From positions 1-64,000 of the forward strand of contig NZ_KB907265.1 in the NCBI RefSeq assembly GCF_000381905.1: a DNA stretch of 64,000 nucleotides, in the 5' to 3' direction. The stretch's first letter is position 1. Every line of letters starts with the position of its first letter. Positions 27,542-36,608 of this stretch are shown here, piece by piece. The stretch is from Paenibacillus fonticola DSM 21315 (lineage in GTDB: Bacteria > Bacillota > Bacilli > Paenibacillales > Paenibacillaceae). Made by a program: the position numbers and the translations under genes. The notes beneath the pieces were generated by a model. It was not told the DNA's origin. It saw only the letters and a list, made by a program, of their open reading frames with translations, and made no database searches.

Positions 27542-28285
27542 CTATCGTTTTCCTGGCTTTCCCGCGTTTCTTGCCTGCTTGAACAGCCCCTCTACTTCCT
27601 CCTTGGTCAAATGCCGATACAGCCCTCTTTTTAAATTTTCAAGGAAAACGCCGCCAAAAGAAATTCTTTTCAGCTTGACGACCGGATGCTGAATCGCCTC
27701 AAACATTCGCCGCACCTGGCGATTTCTGCCCTCATGGATCGTAATCGAAATCACCGATTGCTTCCCTTCAGGGTCCACATCGTAATATTCGACTTCCGCC
27801 GGAGATGTCAGGCCATCCTCCAGCATAATGCCCTGCTTCAGCTTGTCCAGTTCTGTGCCGTGCGGCACTCCCTTTACAGTGGCCAAATAGGTTTTCGGAA
27901 CATGATGCTTCGGATGGGTCAGCAAATGCGCAAACTCGCCATCATTAGTTAGCAGCAGCAATCCTTCTGTATCATAGTCCAGGCGGCCTACAGGATAGAG
28001 GCGCTCGGGTATGGCTTTCAAATAGTCGGTGACAATTTTTCTTCCCTGCGGATCGGATGCGCTCGTTATGACCCCTTTAGGTTTGTTAAACATAATGTAC
28101 AGCTTCTTCTCCGCACCGACCGTTTTTCCATTTACGGTTATTACATCCACGGCAGGGTCGGCCTTCGTTCCCAGAGCTGTAACGGTTTCCCCGTTCACTT
28201 GCACCAGCCCGTTCAAAATCATTTCTTCACATTTGCGCCGCGACGCCACGCCGGCGGCGGCTAATATTTTCTGTAATCTTTCCAT
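27542..28285 (-). CDS. rluB: 23S rRNA pseudouridine synthase B
   Basis: RluB-type enzymes make the pseudouridine at the helix 89-90 region of 23S rRNA. An N-terminal S4 RNA-binding domain (residues 1-60) precedes the synthase domain with catalytic Asp in GRLDYDTEGLLLLTND. The C-terminus ends KQARNAGKPGKR. The 247 residues match the family. RsuA-type enzymes on 16S RNA are the alternative, but location upstream of resA is that of B. subtilis rluB (ypuL). Confidence 0.93.
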   Translation of the reverse strand: MERLQKILAAAGVASRRKCEEMILNGLVQVNGETVTALGTKADPAVDVITVNGKTVGAEKKLYIMFNKPKGVITSASDPQGRKIVTDYLKAIPERLYPVGRLDYDTEGLLLLTNDGEFAHLLTHPKHHVPKTYLATVKGVPHGTELDKLKQGIMLEDGLTSPAEVEYYDVDPEGKQSVISITIHEGRNRQVRRMFEAIQHPVVKLKRISFGGVFLENLKRGLYRHLTKEEVEGLFKQARNAGKPGKR

Positions 28286-28399
28286 TGTTTTTTCGTCACC
28301 TCATAAACATGATACATATAGGAAAGAAAAATCACAATAGGATGGACCCAAGGGGGGACTCAGACGTCCCAGCTTAAAAATAAAAGGCTTGTATTCCAT

Positions 28400-28440
28400 C
28401 AAAAGAAGCCGCTCAACTATAATTTTATAGTTGATACGGC
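28400..28440 (-). terminator. Intrinsic terminator after spmB
   Basis: GCCGTATCAACTATA and TATAGTTGAGCGGC form a long stem followed by TTCTTTTG on the minus strand, 23 nt past the spmB stop. Confidence 0.78.
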
Positions 28441-28462
28441 CACCAGCGCTATCCGTTATTGT

Positions 28463-29002
28463 TCAACTGAAAATCAGCAAGCATACACCGATTGCGGCGA
28501 CAAACCCGACAAAATCGGAGAACAGGCCGACCTTGAGGGCATAGCGCCCATTTCGAATACCGACAGCCCCGAAATAGACGGTCAGCACATAAAGGGTAGT
28601 GTCGGTGCTGCCTTGGATCGTGGAGGCAATCCGGCCAATCATTGAATCTGGGCCATACGTTTTGATGAGGTCAGTCGTAAATGCGAGGGAGCCGGTTCCT
28701 GTCAGCGGCCGGAGAATGCCAAGCGGTAAAATCTCTGCCGGGACTTGCAGCTTCTCCAGCCATGGCCCCATCCAGCCTACAAAAAACTCCAGCGCTCCTG
28801 AAGCCCGAAACACACTTATCGCTACCATCATTCCCACCAAGTGGGGAATAATGCCAATCGCTGTTGAGAAGCCGTCCTTCGCTCCCTCTACGAAAGATTC
28901 ATAGACGGGAACCTTTTTCATAAAAGCATATAATGGAATAAACGCAATCATCGCAGGCACTGCCCAAGCCGAAATGATATTAATCCACCCTAACAAGGAC
29001 AA
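28463..29002 (-). CDS. spmB: Spore maturation protein B
   Basis: SpmB with SpmA is needed for normal dehydration of the spore core. The 179-residue membrane protein has five or six hydrophobic segments of the nucleoside-recognition (gate) domain, with IGIIPHLVGMMVAISVFR and RPLTGTGSLA. TTG start; the downstream gap carries a terminator. It ends the dacB-like-spmA-spmB unit. Confidence 0.95.
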   Translation of the reverse strand: MSLLGWINIISAWAVPAMIAFIPLYAFMKKVPVYESFVEGAKDGFSTAIGIIPHLVGMMVAISVFRASGALEFFVGWMGPWLEKLQVPAEILPLGILRPLTGTGSLAFTTDLIKTYGPDSMIGRIASTIQGSTDTTLYVLTVYFGAVGIRNGRYALKVGLFSDFVGFVAAIGVCLLIFS

Positions 29003-29632
29003 TCACCTCTTCAGAGTTATTGTGGCAGCAGGCGCAGGCGGGGTTGGCGTACGGCGAAAAGTCCTGTTTCTGTACCAGCGGTCAGCCGCGACTGCCGCCG
29101 TAGTGGCAATCGCTGTAGCTAACAGAGTCGACCCGACGATCTCCGCGGCATTAGCCGAGCCAAAATTCAGACGGATCGCGATCAGCGTAGTCGGAATTAA
29201 TGTGATGCTGGCGGTGTTCAAAGCAAGCAGCGTGCACATGGCAGCAGAAGCAGTTTCCTTATCAGGATTGAGCTCCTGCAGTTCCTGCATCGCCCGAATC
29301 CCCATCGGAGTCGCCGCATTTCCGAGCCCAAGTAAATTGGCGCTCATATTCGAAAGAATATACCCCATCGCCGGATGATTTTTCGGGACGTCTGGAAATA
29401 AATATCTGACTACCGGGCCAAGAAGGATGGAAATCGCTTTTACGAGCCCGGCATCCTCTGCCATGCGCATCATTCCCATCCAGAACACAAGTACGCTAAT
29501 CAGTCCAAAACAAACGGTGACGCCGGTAGCCGCCCCTTCAAACGCAGCTTGCGTGACGAGATTAATGTCCCCCTTTATCGCCGCAAAGGCAAAGCCGATT
29601 ATAATGAGGCCCAGCCAGATTTTATTTACCAT
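29003..29632 (-). CDS. spmA: Spore maturation protein A
   Basis: SpmA is the gate-domain partner of SpmB. The 209 residues contain about five membrane segments and the family block LSNMSANLLGLGNAATPMGIRAMQEL. It abuts spmB without a gap, so translation is coupled. The two form a probable transporter whose cargo is unknown. Confidence 0.95.
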   Translation of the reverse strand: MVNKIWLGLIIIGFAFAAIKGDINLVTQAAFEGAATGVTVCFGLISVLVFWMGMMRMAEDAGLVKAISILLGPVVRYLFPDVPKNHPAMGYILSNMSANLLGLGNAATPMGIRAMQELQELNPDKETASAAMCTLLALNTASITLIPTTLIAIRLNFGSANAAEIVGSTLLATAIATTAAVAADRWYRNRTFRRTPTPPAPAATITLKR

Positions 29633-29661
29633 CGTCCTGCCTCCTCCTCTCCTCCAGGGTA

Positions 29662-30828
29662 TTAACTTTTTACATGATCTATGAGCAGTAGCGATTTAAT
29701 GACAGCCGCGAACGCGCTTCGCCATGCAGGTTTAATATTTGCTGACAATCTGGGATTTACGTCAGGCGAGGGGATGAAGCTCCCCTGCTCGTAAACAGGA
29801 ACCCGCCCGATCTCCTGACCGTCCAGCGAAATTTTTATGTGCCCCCGGTATCCAAATGCATTGGCTCTTGCGTTCTGAAGAAGCAGCTTCCGCTCGATTC
29901 GTTCATATTCCCCGCCCGCGAGCGCATAACTAAAGCCGGCTCCGGTAACGAGCCCGTTTTCTACGGGCTGCCTGTCTTCAATAATTTGCTGCAGCGGGAA
30001 ATGGGCAAAGCCATAATCCAGCAGCTTCTGATGGTCATTCCAATCATCACCGTCATTCAAGGTGACGACAGCCAGTTGCTGTCCGGCACGGCTTGCCGAG
30101 CTGACCAGACAACGGCGGGCAATTTTCGTATAGCCTGTCTTCACTCCATCTGCGCCTTCGTAAAAGCGAAGCATTTTATTTTTGTTATCCCATTTATAAT
30201 CCCAGGGGTGATTCGGGTTAGGGGCCTTTTTGGTCTGTGTTTTTACGATTTCTTTAAAAATCGGATTTTTAAGACTATAGGCGGTAATGACCGCTAAATC
30301 ATTGGCCGAGGAATAGTGGCCTTTGGCGTCTAGTCCATGCGGATTTTGAAACCGGGTATGCTTGAGGCCGAGCATTTTTACCTTTTCATTCATTAAATGC
30401 ACAAAGCCTTCCTCTGATCCGCCGACATGCTCCGCAATCGCTGTTGCCGCATCGTTCCCAGAACGCAGCATTAACCCGTAGAGCATATTTTCCAACGTCA
30501 TCTCTTCCCCAAGTTCCAAGTAAATCGAGGAGCCTTCTTTGCGATACGCATGTTTAGAGACGCTCACCTTCTCATCCAGCTTGCCATGCTCGATCGCTAC
30601 GATCGCTGTCATAATTTTAGTCAAGCTGGCCACGGGCATTTCAGCATCTCCCTGATGGCTGTACAAAATGCGGCCCGACTTGACATCAATCAGTGAAGCA
30701 GCCTGCGCGTTCGTGGCAGGGGCACGAGAAACGGTATTTTCTTCTCCAGCAGCCGCGGTGCTGATGAGCAGAGATACAACCCATACTGCAATGAAGCTTA
30801 AATGTAATCTCGAGCGTTTTGTCATCAT
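29662..30828 (-). CDS. dacB: D-alanyl-D-alanine carboxypeptidase, DacB-like
   Basis: This penicillin-binding protein trims the stem peptide of cortex peptidoglycan and so lowers cross-linking. The 388 residues have a signal peptide (cut near residue 27), the catalytic triad motifs SLTKIM, SGN and KTG, and a C-terminal beta domain with a weak amphipathic end. Placement before spmA-spmB is that of B. subtilis dacB; dacF is the close alternative from sequence alone. The first of two adjacent ATG codons follows GGAGGAG. Confidence 0.88.
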   Translation of the reverse strand: MMTKRSRLHLSFIAVWVVSLLISTAAAGEENTVSRAPATNAQAASLIDVKSGRILYSHQGDAEMPVASLTKIMTAIVAIEHGKLDEKVSVSKHAYRKEGSSIYLELGEEMTLENMLYGLMLRSGNDAATAIAEHVGGSEEGFVHLMNEKVKMLGLKHTRFQNPHGLDAKGHYSSANDLAVITAYSLKNPIFKEIVKTQTKKAPNPNHPWDYKWDNKNKMLRFYEGADGVKTGYTKIARRCLVSSASRAGQQLAVVTLNDGDDWNDHQKLLDYGFAHFPLQQIIEDRQPVENGLVTGAGFSYALAGGEYERIERKLLLQNARANAFGYRGHIKISLDGQEIGRVPVYEQGSFIPSPDVNPRLSANIKPAWRSAFAAVIKSLLLIDHVKS

Positions 30829-30903
30829 GAACTCCTCCGCTATGTGGCGCTAATACTTGTACACTATATGCAGGAAATAAAGGGAGTATGTCCCTCGCCC
30901 CGG

Positions 30904-30940
30904 CAAAAAAAGACCCCTCCCGAAATTGGCGGAAAGGATC
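30904..30940 (-). terminator. Intrinsic terminator after ytfJ/gerW
   Basis: GATCCTTTCCG pairs with CGGGAGGGGTC (with G-U pairs) around AATTT and is followed on the minus strand by seven T. It is 31 nt past the ytfJ stop. Confidence 0.8.
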
Positions 30941-30970
30941 GCTTCAACCCTATCGGCTTGTCAGCCCACT

Positions 30971-31450
30971 TTAGCTATACGTATTTCCATCGTGTTGATT
31001 TGTTACGGGAACATCTTGTACCGAACCGGTTTGAGTCGTCCCGGCCCCGTTGTTAGCCGGAATCATCGATTGAATTTTGTCCATCACATACGGAACAGCA
31101 TCAATCATTTTCTCAAACAGATGGGTTTGGTTGTCAAGCGGAACGATGTGTACGCCTTGCTGGCCAACGACCAAAAAGGCAATCGGATTTATCGACACGC
31201 CTCCCCCGCTTCCGCCCCCAAAAGGACGTACTTTGCTCGGATCAGATGAACCGGAAGATGGGTGGCCATTTTCATCTACATTAAAATCGCTACCTCCAGC
31301 AGCAAACCCGAAGCCTACGCGGCTAATCGGCAAAATGACGCTTCCGTCCGGAGTTTCGACAGGCTCACCGACTATCGTATTTACATCCACCATATCTTTG
31401 ATGTTTTCCATGGCTGTTTGCATCAGCCCTTGGATCGGATGATCTGACAT
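30971..31450 (-). CDS. ytfJ: GerW/YtfJ family sporulation protein
   Basis: A 159-residue protein. The core SVILPISRVGFGFAAGGSDF and FGGGSGGGVSINPIAFLVV is the conserved YtfJ block, a forespore-expressed protein needed for proper lysozyme-sensitive germination in relatives. The glycine-rich middle is typical and not a repeat expansion. ATG behind GAGGAGG. Upstream lies the YtfI-like membrane protein, as in Bacillus. Confidence 0.92.
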   Translation of the reverse strand: MSDHPIQGLMQTAMENIKDMVDVNTIVGEPVETPDGSVILPISRVGFGFAAGGSDFNVDENGHPSSGSSDPSKVRPFGGGSGGGVSINPIAFLVVGQQGVHIVPLDNQTHLFEKMIDAVPYVMDKIQSMIPANNGAGTTQTGSVQDVPVTNQHDGNTYS

Positions 31451-31563
31451 GGATTACTCCTCCTCTTCAAATTAAAATAATGAGAACCGCCTTCACTCCT
31501 ACAGTTTGCTCAACCGGGAAACGTAATATGCGCCGAAAAAAGAACAAAAGAAGGTCAGCCGGC

Positions 31564-32292
31564 TTAAGACCGCGAGCTCCCTTCTTTACGTCCTTTGGCG
31601 ACGATATCCAGCCATTTTTTGACACCGCCTTTTACTTTTAACACTCGAACGATAAGTACGAATGCGGCGTAAAGCGCATAACTGCAGCGTATTTTACCTT
31701 GACACTCGAATTCGGTAGCAAACAGCGGAGGCTGGCCAAAAACAGGCACAACGAACAACCTGGGGCTGTGCTTTAAACAGATATGATATGACAGCCAGCC
31801 TACTAGCGTAGCCTTTACGCCCCACAGTGCTCCGGTCAATGTGGCCGTATGCGCCGCGTCCGTTAAGGCCACATTCGTTGACCAATCGAGCTTGTTGAAC
31901 GTAATATGCTTCAGCGTGCTGTTCATCCATTTCTTCAATCCCTTTGTCGCCCGCAACAATCGATAAAACTCATCCGCCCATAATCGGACCTTATCCTTAT
32001 CGATCTCCTGTTCATCGCTGGCAGCGTGATCTTGCCTCAGATTGTCCGTCCGATTTTGCTTCAGAAAAAACCCTTCTTTTATATTTTTAAAAATAATGTC
32101 GGGTATTTCGTAGCGCAGACGTATGATACCGAAGAGCATGACAACTTTAAGCTGAACATACTCATTCCGATTTTTTTTTCGGGCGACCAAATGGAACTTA
32201 ATCGGAGATAGCAAGATACCAACAACAGCTATAATGAGGAACAACAGGATCAGGATGACTCCGAGCCAAATCCACACAGGAAAGCCCTCCAT
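31564..32292 (-). CDS. ytfI: DUF2953 membrane protein (YtfI-like)
   Basis: A 242-residue protein with an N-terminal hydrophobic anchor (VWIWLGVILILLFLIIAVVGILL), then a beta-rich and helical soluble part with conserved FNKLDWSTNVALTDAAHTATLTGALWG. The neighbour pairing with ytfJ supports the DUF2953/YtfI assignment. The start is uncertain: no strong ribosome site is seen at any of the five candidate ATGs, and the one at 32292 puts the anchor at the N-terminus. Confidence 0.8.
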   Translation of the reverse strand: MEGFPVWIWLGVILILLFLIIAVVGILLSPIKFHLVARKKNRNEYVQLKVVMLFGIIRLRYEIPDIIFKNIKEGFFLKQNRTDNLRQDHAASDEQEIDKDKVRLWADEFYRLLRATKGLKKWMNSTLKHITFNKLDWSTNVALTDAAHTATLTGALWGVKATLVGWLSYHICLKHSPRLFVVPVFGQPPLFATEFECQGKIRCSYALYAAFVLIVRVLKVKGGVKKWLDIVAKGRKEGSSRS

Positions 32293-32436
32293 ACCAATGC
32301 AAATGACCATCTTGAAATAGTATGGCTTCATAAAAAGGAAATCATTCGTCATTCGCCAATTGCCATTCATTCATGGAACAGGAATCGTTCTCGTGATATA
32401 CTATAAATATTTCATACGGGGGCGGAGGAATACAGA

Positions 32437-33231
32437 TTGACAGTGCTTTATAAGCTGGGAACCTTTGAAGGACCACTGGATTTACTGCTGCATTTGATCG
32501 ACCAGGCCGAAATCGATATTCATGAGATTTCTGTTAGTGAAATCACGGACCAGTATCTCGAATATTTGCATAATATGCAGGAGCTGGAGCTGGAGATCAC
32601 CAGTGAGTTTCTTGTCATGGCGGCAACGCTGCTGTCCATGAAAAGCAAGCAATTGCTGCCCAAACCGCCCGTTATCGAATTGGACGATGATTTTGAATAT
32701 TACATGGATGATGAAGAAGATCCGAGGGATGAGCTGATCCGCAAGCTGATCGAATACCGGAAATATAAAGGAATCGCCGAGCACCTGCATGAGCGTGAAT
32801 GGGAAAGAAGTCTCATCTTCTCGAAGGAACCGGAGGATTTAACCCCGTTCATGCCCGAAGTAATTGAGAATCCAGTCAAAGGGCTGCATGCCAGCGATTT
32901 GATCGCGGTCTTTCAGAAAGCGCTCCGCAGGGCGGTTAAACGCAATGTGGTTGCGCGCATACACCGGGATGAAATTTCCGTAAAAGACCGGATTAAAGAT
33001 GTCATAACCGCATTTGGACATATGGGACAAGGCGGGAGACTGCTGTTCTCCAAGCTGCTGCATCCCGAAATGTACCGCCATGAAATCGTCGTTACATTTC
33101 TCGCTATATTGGAATTGATGAAAATGAAGCAGATTGTCTGTTATCAGGACAAGCTGTTCGAAGATATTGTTATGGAGTGGAGAGGGGAAGTTAAGATCGA
33201 TGAATTTTCAGGACTTGAAATCGATTATTGA
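32437..33231 (+). CDS. scpA: Segregation and condensation protein A
   Basis: ScpA is the kleisin that joins the two heads of SMC in bacterial condensin. The 264 residues start YKLGTFEGPLDLLLHLID, the family's N-terminal SMC-neck domain, have an acidic linker (ELDDDFEYYMDDEEDP) and end in a winged helix. TTG start, 11 bases after GGAGG-type GGCGGAGG. The end overlaps scpB by 32 bases. Confidence 0.96.
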   Translation: MTVLYKLGTFEGPLDLLLHLIDQAEIDIHEISVSEITDQYLEYLHNMQELELEITSEFLVMAATLLSMKSKQLLPKPPVIELDDDFEYYMDDEEDPRDELIRKLIEYRKYKGIAEHLHEREWERSLIFSKEPEDLTPFMPEVIENPVKGLHASDLIAVFQKALRRAVKRNVVARIHRDEISVKDRIKDVITAFGHMGQGGRLLFSKLLHPEMYRHEIVVTFLAILELMKMKQIVCYQDKLFEDIVMEWRGEVKIDEFSGLEIDY

Positions 33232-33829
33232 AGGCTTGCTGTTTCTGACTGGAGAAGAAGGGATAAGCGTCAAGCAGCTCGCGGAGGTGACTGAACAGCG
33301 TCAGGAAGTTATACTTGATGCGCTGGCGGATATGAAATCCTCCTTTGAGCGCGCCGGGAGAGGTTTGCAAATTGTACAGATTGCCGGCAATTACCAGCTG
33401 GCCACCCTGCCTGAGCATGCTCCATATTTCGAGCGGCTAGCCTATTCTCCTTCCCGCTCTTCGCTGTCGCAGGCTGCACTGGAGACGCTCTCTATTATCG
33501 CCTACCGCCAGCCGATCACCCGGATCGAAGTGGAAGAAATCCGCGGCGTAAAATCGGAACGGGCGATTCATACGCTGGTTAACAAGGATCTGATCGAGGA
33601 AGTCGGCAGAGCTGAGGCGATTGGCCGGCCGATCCTATACGGTACGACGAATGCATTCCTCGATTATTTCGGACTAGCCAGTCTGCATGACTTACCGGAT
33701 TTAGCCGATTACGAAAACGCGGAACATCTGGAGGAAGAAACACAGCTTCTCTTTCAGAAGCTGGAGGAGCAGCAGCTAACTTTTGACGATGTAAATGATG
33801 ATAAAATGAATGATGATAAACTAAATTAG
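33200..33829 (+). CDS. scpB: Segregation and condensation protein B
   Basis: ScpB dimers bind the central part of ScpA in the SMC complex. The 209 residues have two winged helices with SIIEGLLFLTGEEG and SQAALETLSIIAYRQPITRIEVEEIRG, the family's most conserved block. The acidic tail (about 180-209) is variable. The ATG at 33200 follows AGGGGAAG; the longer upstream extension inside scpA is rejected. Confidence 0.95.
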   Translation: MNFQDLKSIIEGLLFLTGEEGISVKQLAEVTEQRQEVILDALADMKSSFERAGRGLQIVQIAGNYQLATLPEHAPYFERLAYSPSRSSLSQAALETLSIIAYRQPITRIEVEEIRGVKSERAIHTLVNKDLIEEVGRAEAIGRPILYGTTNAFLDYFGLASLHDLPDLADYENAEHLEEETQLLFQKLEEQQLTFDDVNDDKMNDDKLN

Positions 33830-33861
33830 TCCTTGTTTCGATAGTTCATATTTTGATTAAC

Positions 33862-33915
33862 TAAAACAGCGTGCAGAGCAAAGTATCTCCGATACTTGCC
33901 GCACGCTGTAGCTTT
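33862..33915. terminator. Bidirectional terminator between scpB and ribH
   Basis: ACAGCGTGC...GCACGCTGT with an inner AGTATC/GATACT stem forms one long hairpin shared by the converging scpAB and rib transcripts. The T-run is weak on both sides. Confidence 0.65.
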
Positions 33916-33935
33916 CTGTATTCGTAAAGTCCGTA

Positions 33936-34403
33936 TTATTTCATCAAATTCGTCAAGTTGGCCATTTCGATCGCAGCCATCGCTGCATCCCATCCTTTAT
34001 TACCTGCCTTCGTACCTGCCCGCTCGATCGCCTGCTCGATGTTTTCCGTCGTCACTACGCCGAAGATCGTCGGAACGCCTGTTTTGAGGCCGATCGCCGC
34101 TACCCCTTTCGCCACTTCGTTGCAGACGTAGTCATAATGAGATGTCGAGCCCCGGATGACCGTGCCGAGCGTAATAACGGCGTCGTATTTACCGCTTTCG
34201 GCCATTTTTTGCGCGGTGAACGGGATTTCGAATGCTCCCGGAACCCAGGCTACGCTAACTTCTTCATCCTTCACGCCGTGCCGCTTCAAAGCATCGAGCG
34301 CTCCGCCCAGCAGCTTGCTCGTAATGAACTCGTTAAAACGGCCGACCACGATACCATATTTCAAACCTTCCGAGACGAGATGTCCTTCAAAAACGTGTGC
34401 CAT
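33936..34403 (-). CDS. ribH: 6,7-dimethyl-8-ribityllumazine synthase
   Basis: RibH condenses the RibA/RibD pyrimidine product with 3,4-dihydroxy-2-butanone phosphate to give lumazine. The 155 residues show [32 protein letters not shown] and the phosphate site [22 protein letters not shown] chose the ATG behind AGGAGG; the long upstream reading is repeat sequence. It is the last gene of the rib operon. Confidence 0.96.
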   Translation of the reverse strand: MAHVFEGHLVSEGLKYGIVVGRFNEFITSKLLGGALDALKRHGVKDEEVSVAWVPGAFEIPFTAQKMAESGKYDAVITLGTVIRGSTSHYDYVCNEVAKGVAAIGLKTGVPTIFGVVTTENIEQAIERAGTKAGNKGWDAAMAAIEMANLTNLMK

Positions 34404-34479
34404 AACTAAATTCCTCCTGATAAGTAAATTGTATTTATTAGTTGTAATTTTTATTTTGCAAATTGTGCATTTGTTACTT

Positions 34480-34545
34480 TGTAATTGGTAATTAACAATT
34501 GGTAATTTGTGATTGGTAATTTGTGATTGGTAATTTGTAATTTCA
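34480..34545. repeat. Short tandem repeat tract between ribBA and ribH
   Basis: ATTGGTAATTTGTG occurs in imperfect tandem copies (for example TTGTGATTGGTAATTTGTGATTGG), with related units to both sides, in the gap between ribBA and ribH. It resembles heptameric short tandem repeats known from other bacterial genomes. No coding role is seen. Confidence 0.7.
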
Positions 34546-34573
34546 AACCGTACATCGTGCAATATTAATCCGG

Positions 34574-35800
34574 TTATTCGTTCTGCTCGATGACGTCAAA
34601 GTTGAGCAAATGCCCCAGTTTCTTCTGCTTCGTATGCAAATAATTGCTGTTGTCCTCATTTTCATGGATCTGGATCGGAACACGGTCCACGACTTCCAAA
34701 CCGTAGCCTTCAAGTCCCGTAATTTTCCGGGGATTGTTCGTCAACAAGCGGATTTTGCGGACGCCGAGGTCCTTCAAAATTTGTGCGCCGATGCCGTAAT
34801 CCCGCAAGTCGGCCGGGAAGCCCAGCTTCAGGTTGGCATCTACCGTATCGAGCCCTTGCTCCTGCAGCTTGTAGGCCTTCAGCTTGTTAATCAGCCCTAT
34901 GCCCCGTCCTTCCTGGCGCATATACAGCAGAACGCCATTGCCTTCCTCTTCGATTTGCCTTAGCGCCGCCTCGAATTGCGGTCCGCAATCGCAGCGGTGT
35001 GAATGAAATACGTCTCCGGTTAGGCATTCGGAATGCACACGGACCAGCACCGCTTCTTCGCTGGCGATTTCCCCTTTGACAAGGGCGACATGCTCCTTGG
35101 AGTCCACATCATTCGAATATGCGATCGCGCGAAACTCGCCGTAGTCAGTCGGCATGCGTACCTCAACCTCGCGGGTAACCAGCTTCTCTTTCTCGTTGCG
35201 GTAATGGATCAAATCCTTTACGCTGATCAGCTTCAAGTCGAACTGCTTAGCGATCTCGACCAGGTCAGGCAAGCGGGCCATCGTTCCGTCTTCCTTAATG
35301 ACCTCGCAGATGACCCCGGCCGGGTAAGAACCACACATCCGTGCCAGGTCGACAGCGGCTTCCGTATGCCCAGCACGCCGCAGTACTCCGCCTTTCTTCG
35401 CGATTAGCGGGAACATATGCCCCGGTCTGCGGAAGTCGGATGGCTTCGCATTGGGATCCATAATCGCTTTCACCGTTACAGCCCGCTCATGTGCGGATAT
35501 CCCGGTAGTTGTGTCATTATGATCAATTGAAACTGTAAAAGCAGTACCATGAAAATCGGTATTTTGCGCTACCATCGGCTTCAGATCAAGCTCTTCGGCT
35601 CTTTCTGCCGTAATCGGCATACAGACAAGCCCGCGCCCTTGTGTAATCATAAAGTTGATCACTTCCGGCGTCGCCTTTTCAGCAAGTGCGACAAAATCCC
35701 CTTCATTCTCCCGGTCTTCATCGTCCACAACGATGATCACTTGCCCGCGCATCAACTCGTAAATGGCCTCTTCTACCCGGTCTAATTTAATGTCACTCAT
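34574..35800 (-). CDS. ribBA: 3,4-dihydroxy-2-butanone-4-phosphate synthase / GTP cyclohydrolase II
   Basis: A bifunctional enzyme that starts both arms of riboflavin synthesis. The N-terminal half (about 1-200) has [10 protein letters not shown] and the RRPGHMFPL block of the butanone synthase. The C-terminal half has the zinc and GTP sites [20 protein letters not shown] and [13 protein letters not shown]. The 408 residues are normal. ATG behind AGGAGGG, between ribE and ribH. Confidence 0.97.
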   Translation of the reverse strand: MSDIKLDRVEEAIYELMRGQVIIVVDDEDRENEGDFVALAEKATPEVINFMITQGRGLVCMPITAERAEELDLKPMVAQNTDFHGTAFTVSIDHNDTTTGISAHERAVTVKAIMDPNAKPSDFRRPGHMFPLIAKKGGVLRRAGHTEAAVDLARMCGSYPAGVICEVIKEDGTMARLPDLVEIAKQFDLKLISVKDLIHYRNEKEKLVTREVEVRMPTDYGEFRAIAYSNDVDSKEHVALVKGEIASEEAVLVRVHSECLTGDVFHSHRCDCGPQFEAALRQIEEEGNGVLLYMRQEGRGIGLINKLKAYKLQEQGLDTVDANLKLGFPADLRDYGIGAQILKDLGVRKIRLLTNNPRKITGLEGYGLEVVDRVPIQIHENEDNSNYLHTKQKKLGHLLNFDVIEQNE

Positions 35801-35871
35801 AATTTTTGCCCCTCCTTTAGCTATGCAAATCCAACGCTGTGACCAGATTGCTGTCCTCTGCTGCTTAAAAT

Positions 35872-36552
35872 TTACACAAATCCGTTCTTCATCAGAAACG
35901 GCATATCGATACCGGACGGAGAGTCTTCCGTCCCGGACTGCTCTTCCGCGTTAACTCCTTTGCCATAGGCAAGCAGATGCTCTACATATTTGCCAAGAAT
36001 ATCGCATTCCAGATTGACCGTATCTCCTTGGCGCTTAAATGCCAGAACGGTTTCCGCCAACGTGTGGGGAATGATCGATACGCTGAAGCGGTGCCCCTCT
36101 GCGCGAACTACCGTCAGGCTTATACCGTCAATGGTAATGGAGCCTTTTGGGATAATGTATTTGAACAAAGACTTCTCCACAGGAGAAATATCGAAAACGA
36201 CCGCATTTTGATCCTGTTTTATTCCCATGATTGTCCCTATTCCATCTACGTGTCCTTGAACGATATGTCCGCCGAAGCGGCCATCGGCAGCCATCGCCCT
36301 TTCCAGGTTCACCTTGCTGCCCGATCTGAGCTGACTTAAGTTCGTGTTGCGATACGTTTGCGGCATCACGTCCACCGTAAAAGATGCACGATCAAATTGC
36401 GTTGCCGTCAGGCAAACTCCGTTCACGGCCACGCTGTCTCCCAGCTTCATTCCTGCCGTTACCGTGCTTGCCGATATGCTGATGACCATCGCCTCGCCCT
36501 TGCTTTGCACCGACTTGATCGCCCCGACTTCTTCCACTAATCCAGTAAACAT
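35872..36552 (-). CDS. ribE: Riboflavin synthase, alpha subunit
   Basis: RibE dismutates two lumazines to riboflavin. The 226 residues contain two lumazine-binding repeats starting with [10 protein letters not shown] and, near residue 98, [13 protein letters not shown] chose the ATG behind GGAAGGAGGG. The C-terminal tail ([24 protein letters not shown]) is longer than in B. subtilis. Confidence 0.96.
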   Translation of the reverse strand: MFTGLVEEVGAIKSVQSKGEAMVISISASTVTAGMKLGDSVAVNGVCLTATQFDRASFTVDVMPQTYRNTNLSQLRSGSKVNLERAMAADGRFGGHIVQGHVDGIGTIMGIKQDQNAVVFDISPVEKSLFKYIIPKGSITIDGISLTVVRAEGHRFSVSIIPHTLAETVLAFKRQGDTVNLECDILGKYVEHLLAYGKGVNAEEQSGTEDSPSGIDMPFLMKNGFV

Positions 36553-36608
36553 GCGGTTCCCTCCTTCCTCCGCTTGCTCCAACGGTTAACCCTTCACTTC
36601 ATTTCACT

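Noticed and set aside
34480-34545. CRISPR array
   Set aside because: The units are about 14 bp, adjoin directly and have no unique spacers.
34404-34562. N-terminal extension of ribH
   Set aside because: It translates the short tandem repeat; a strong AGGAGG precedes the ATG at 34403.
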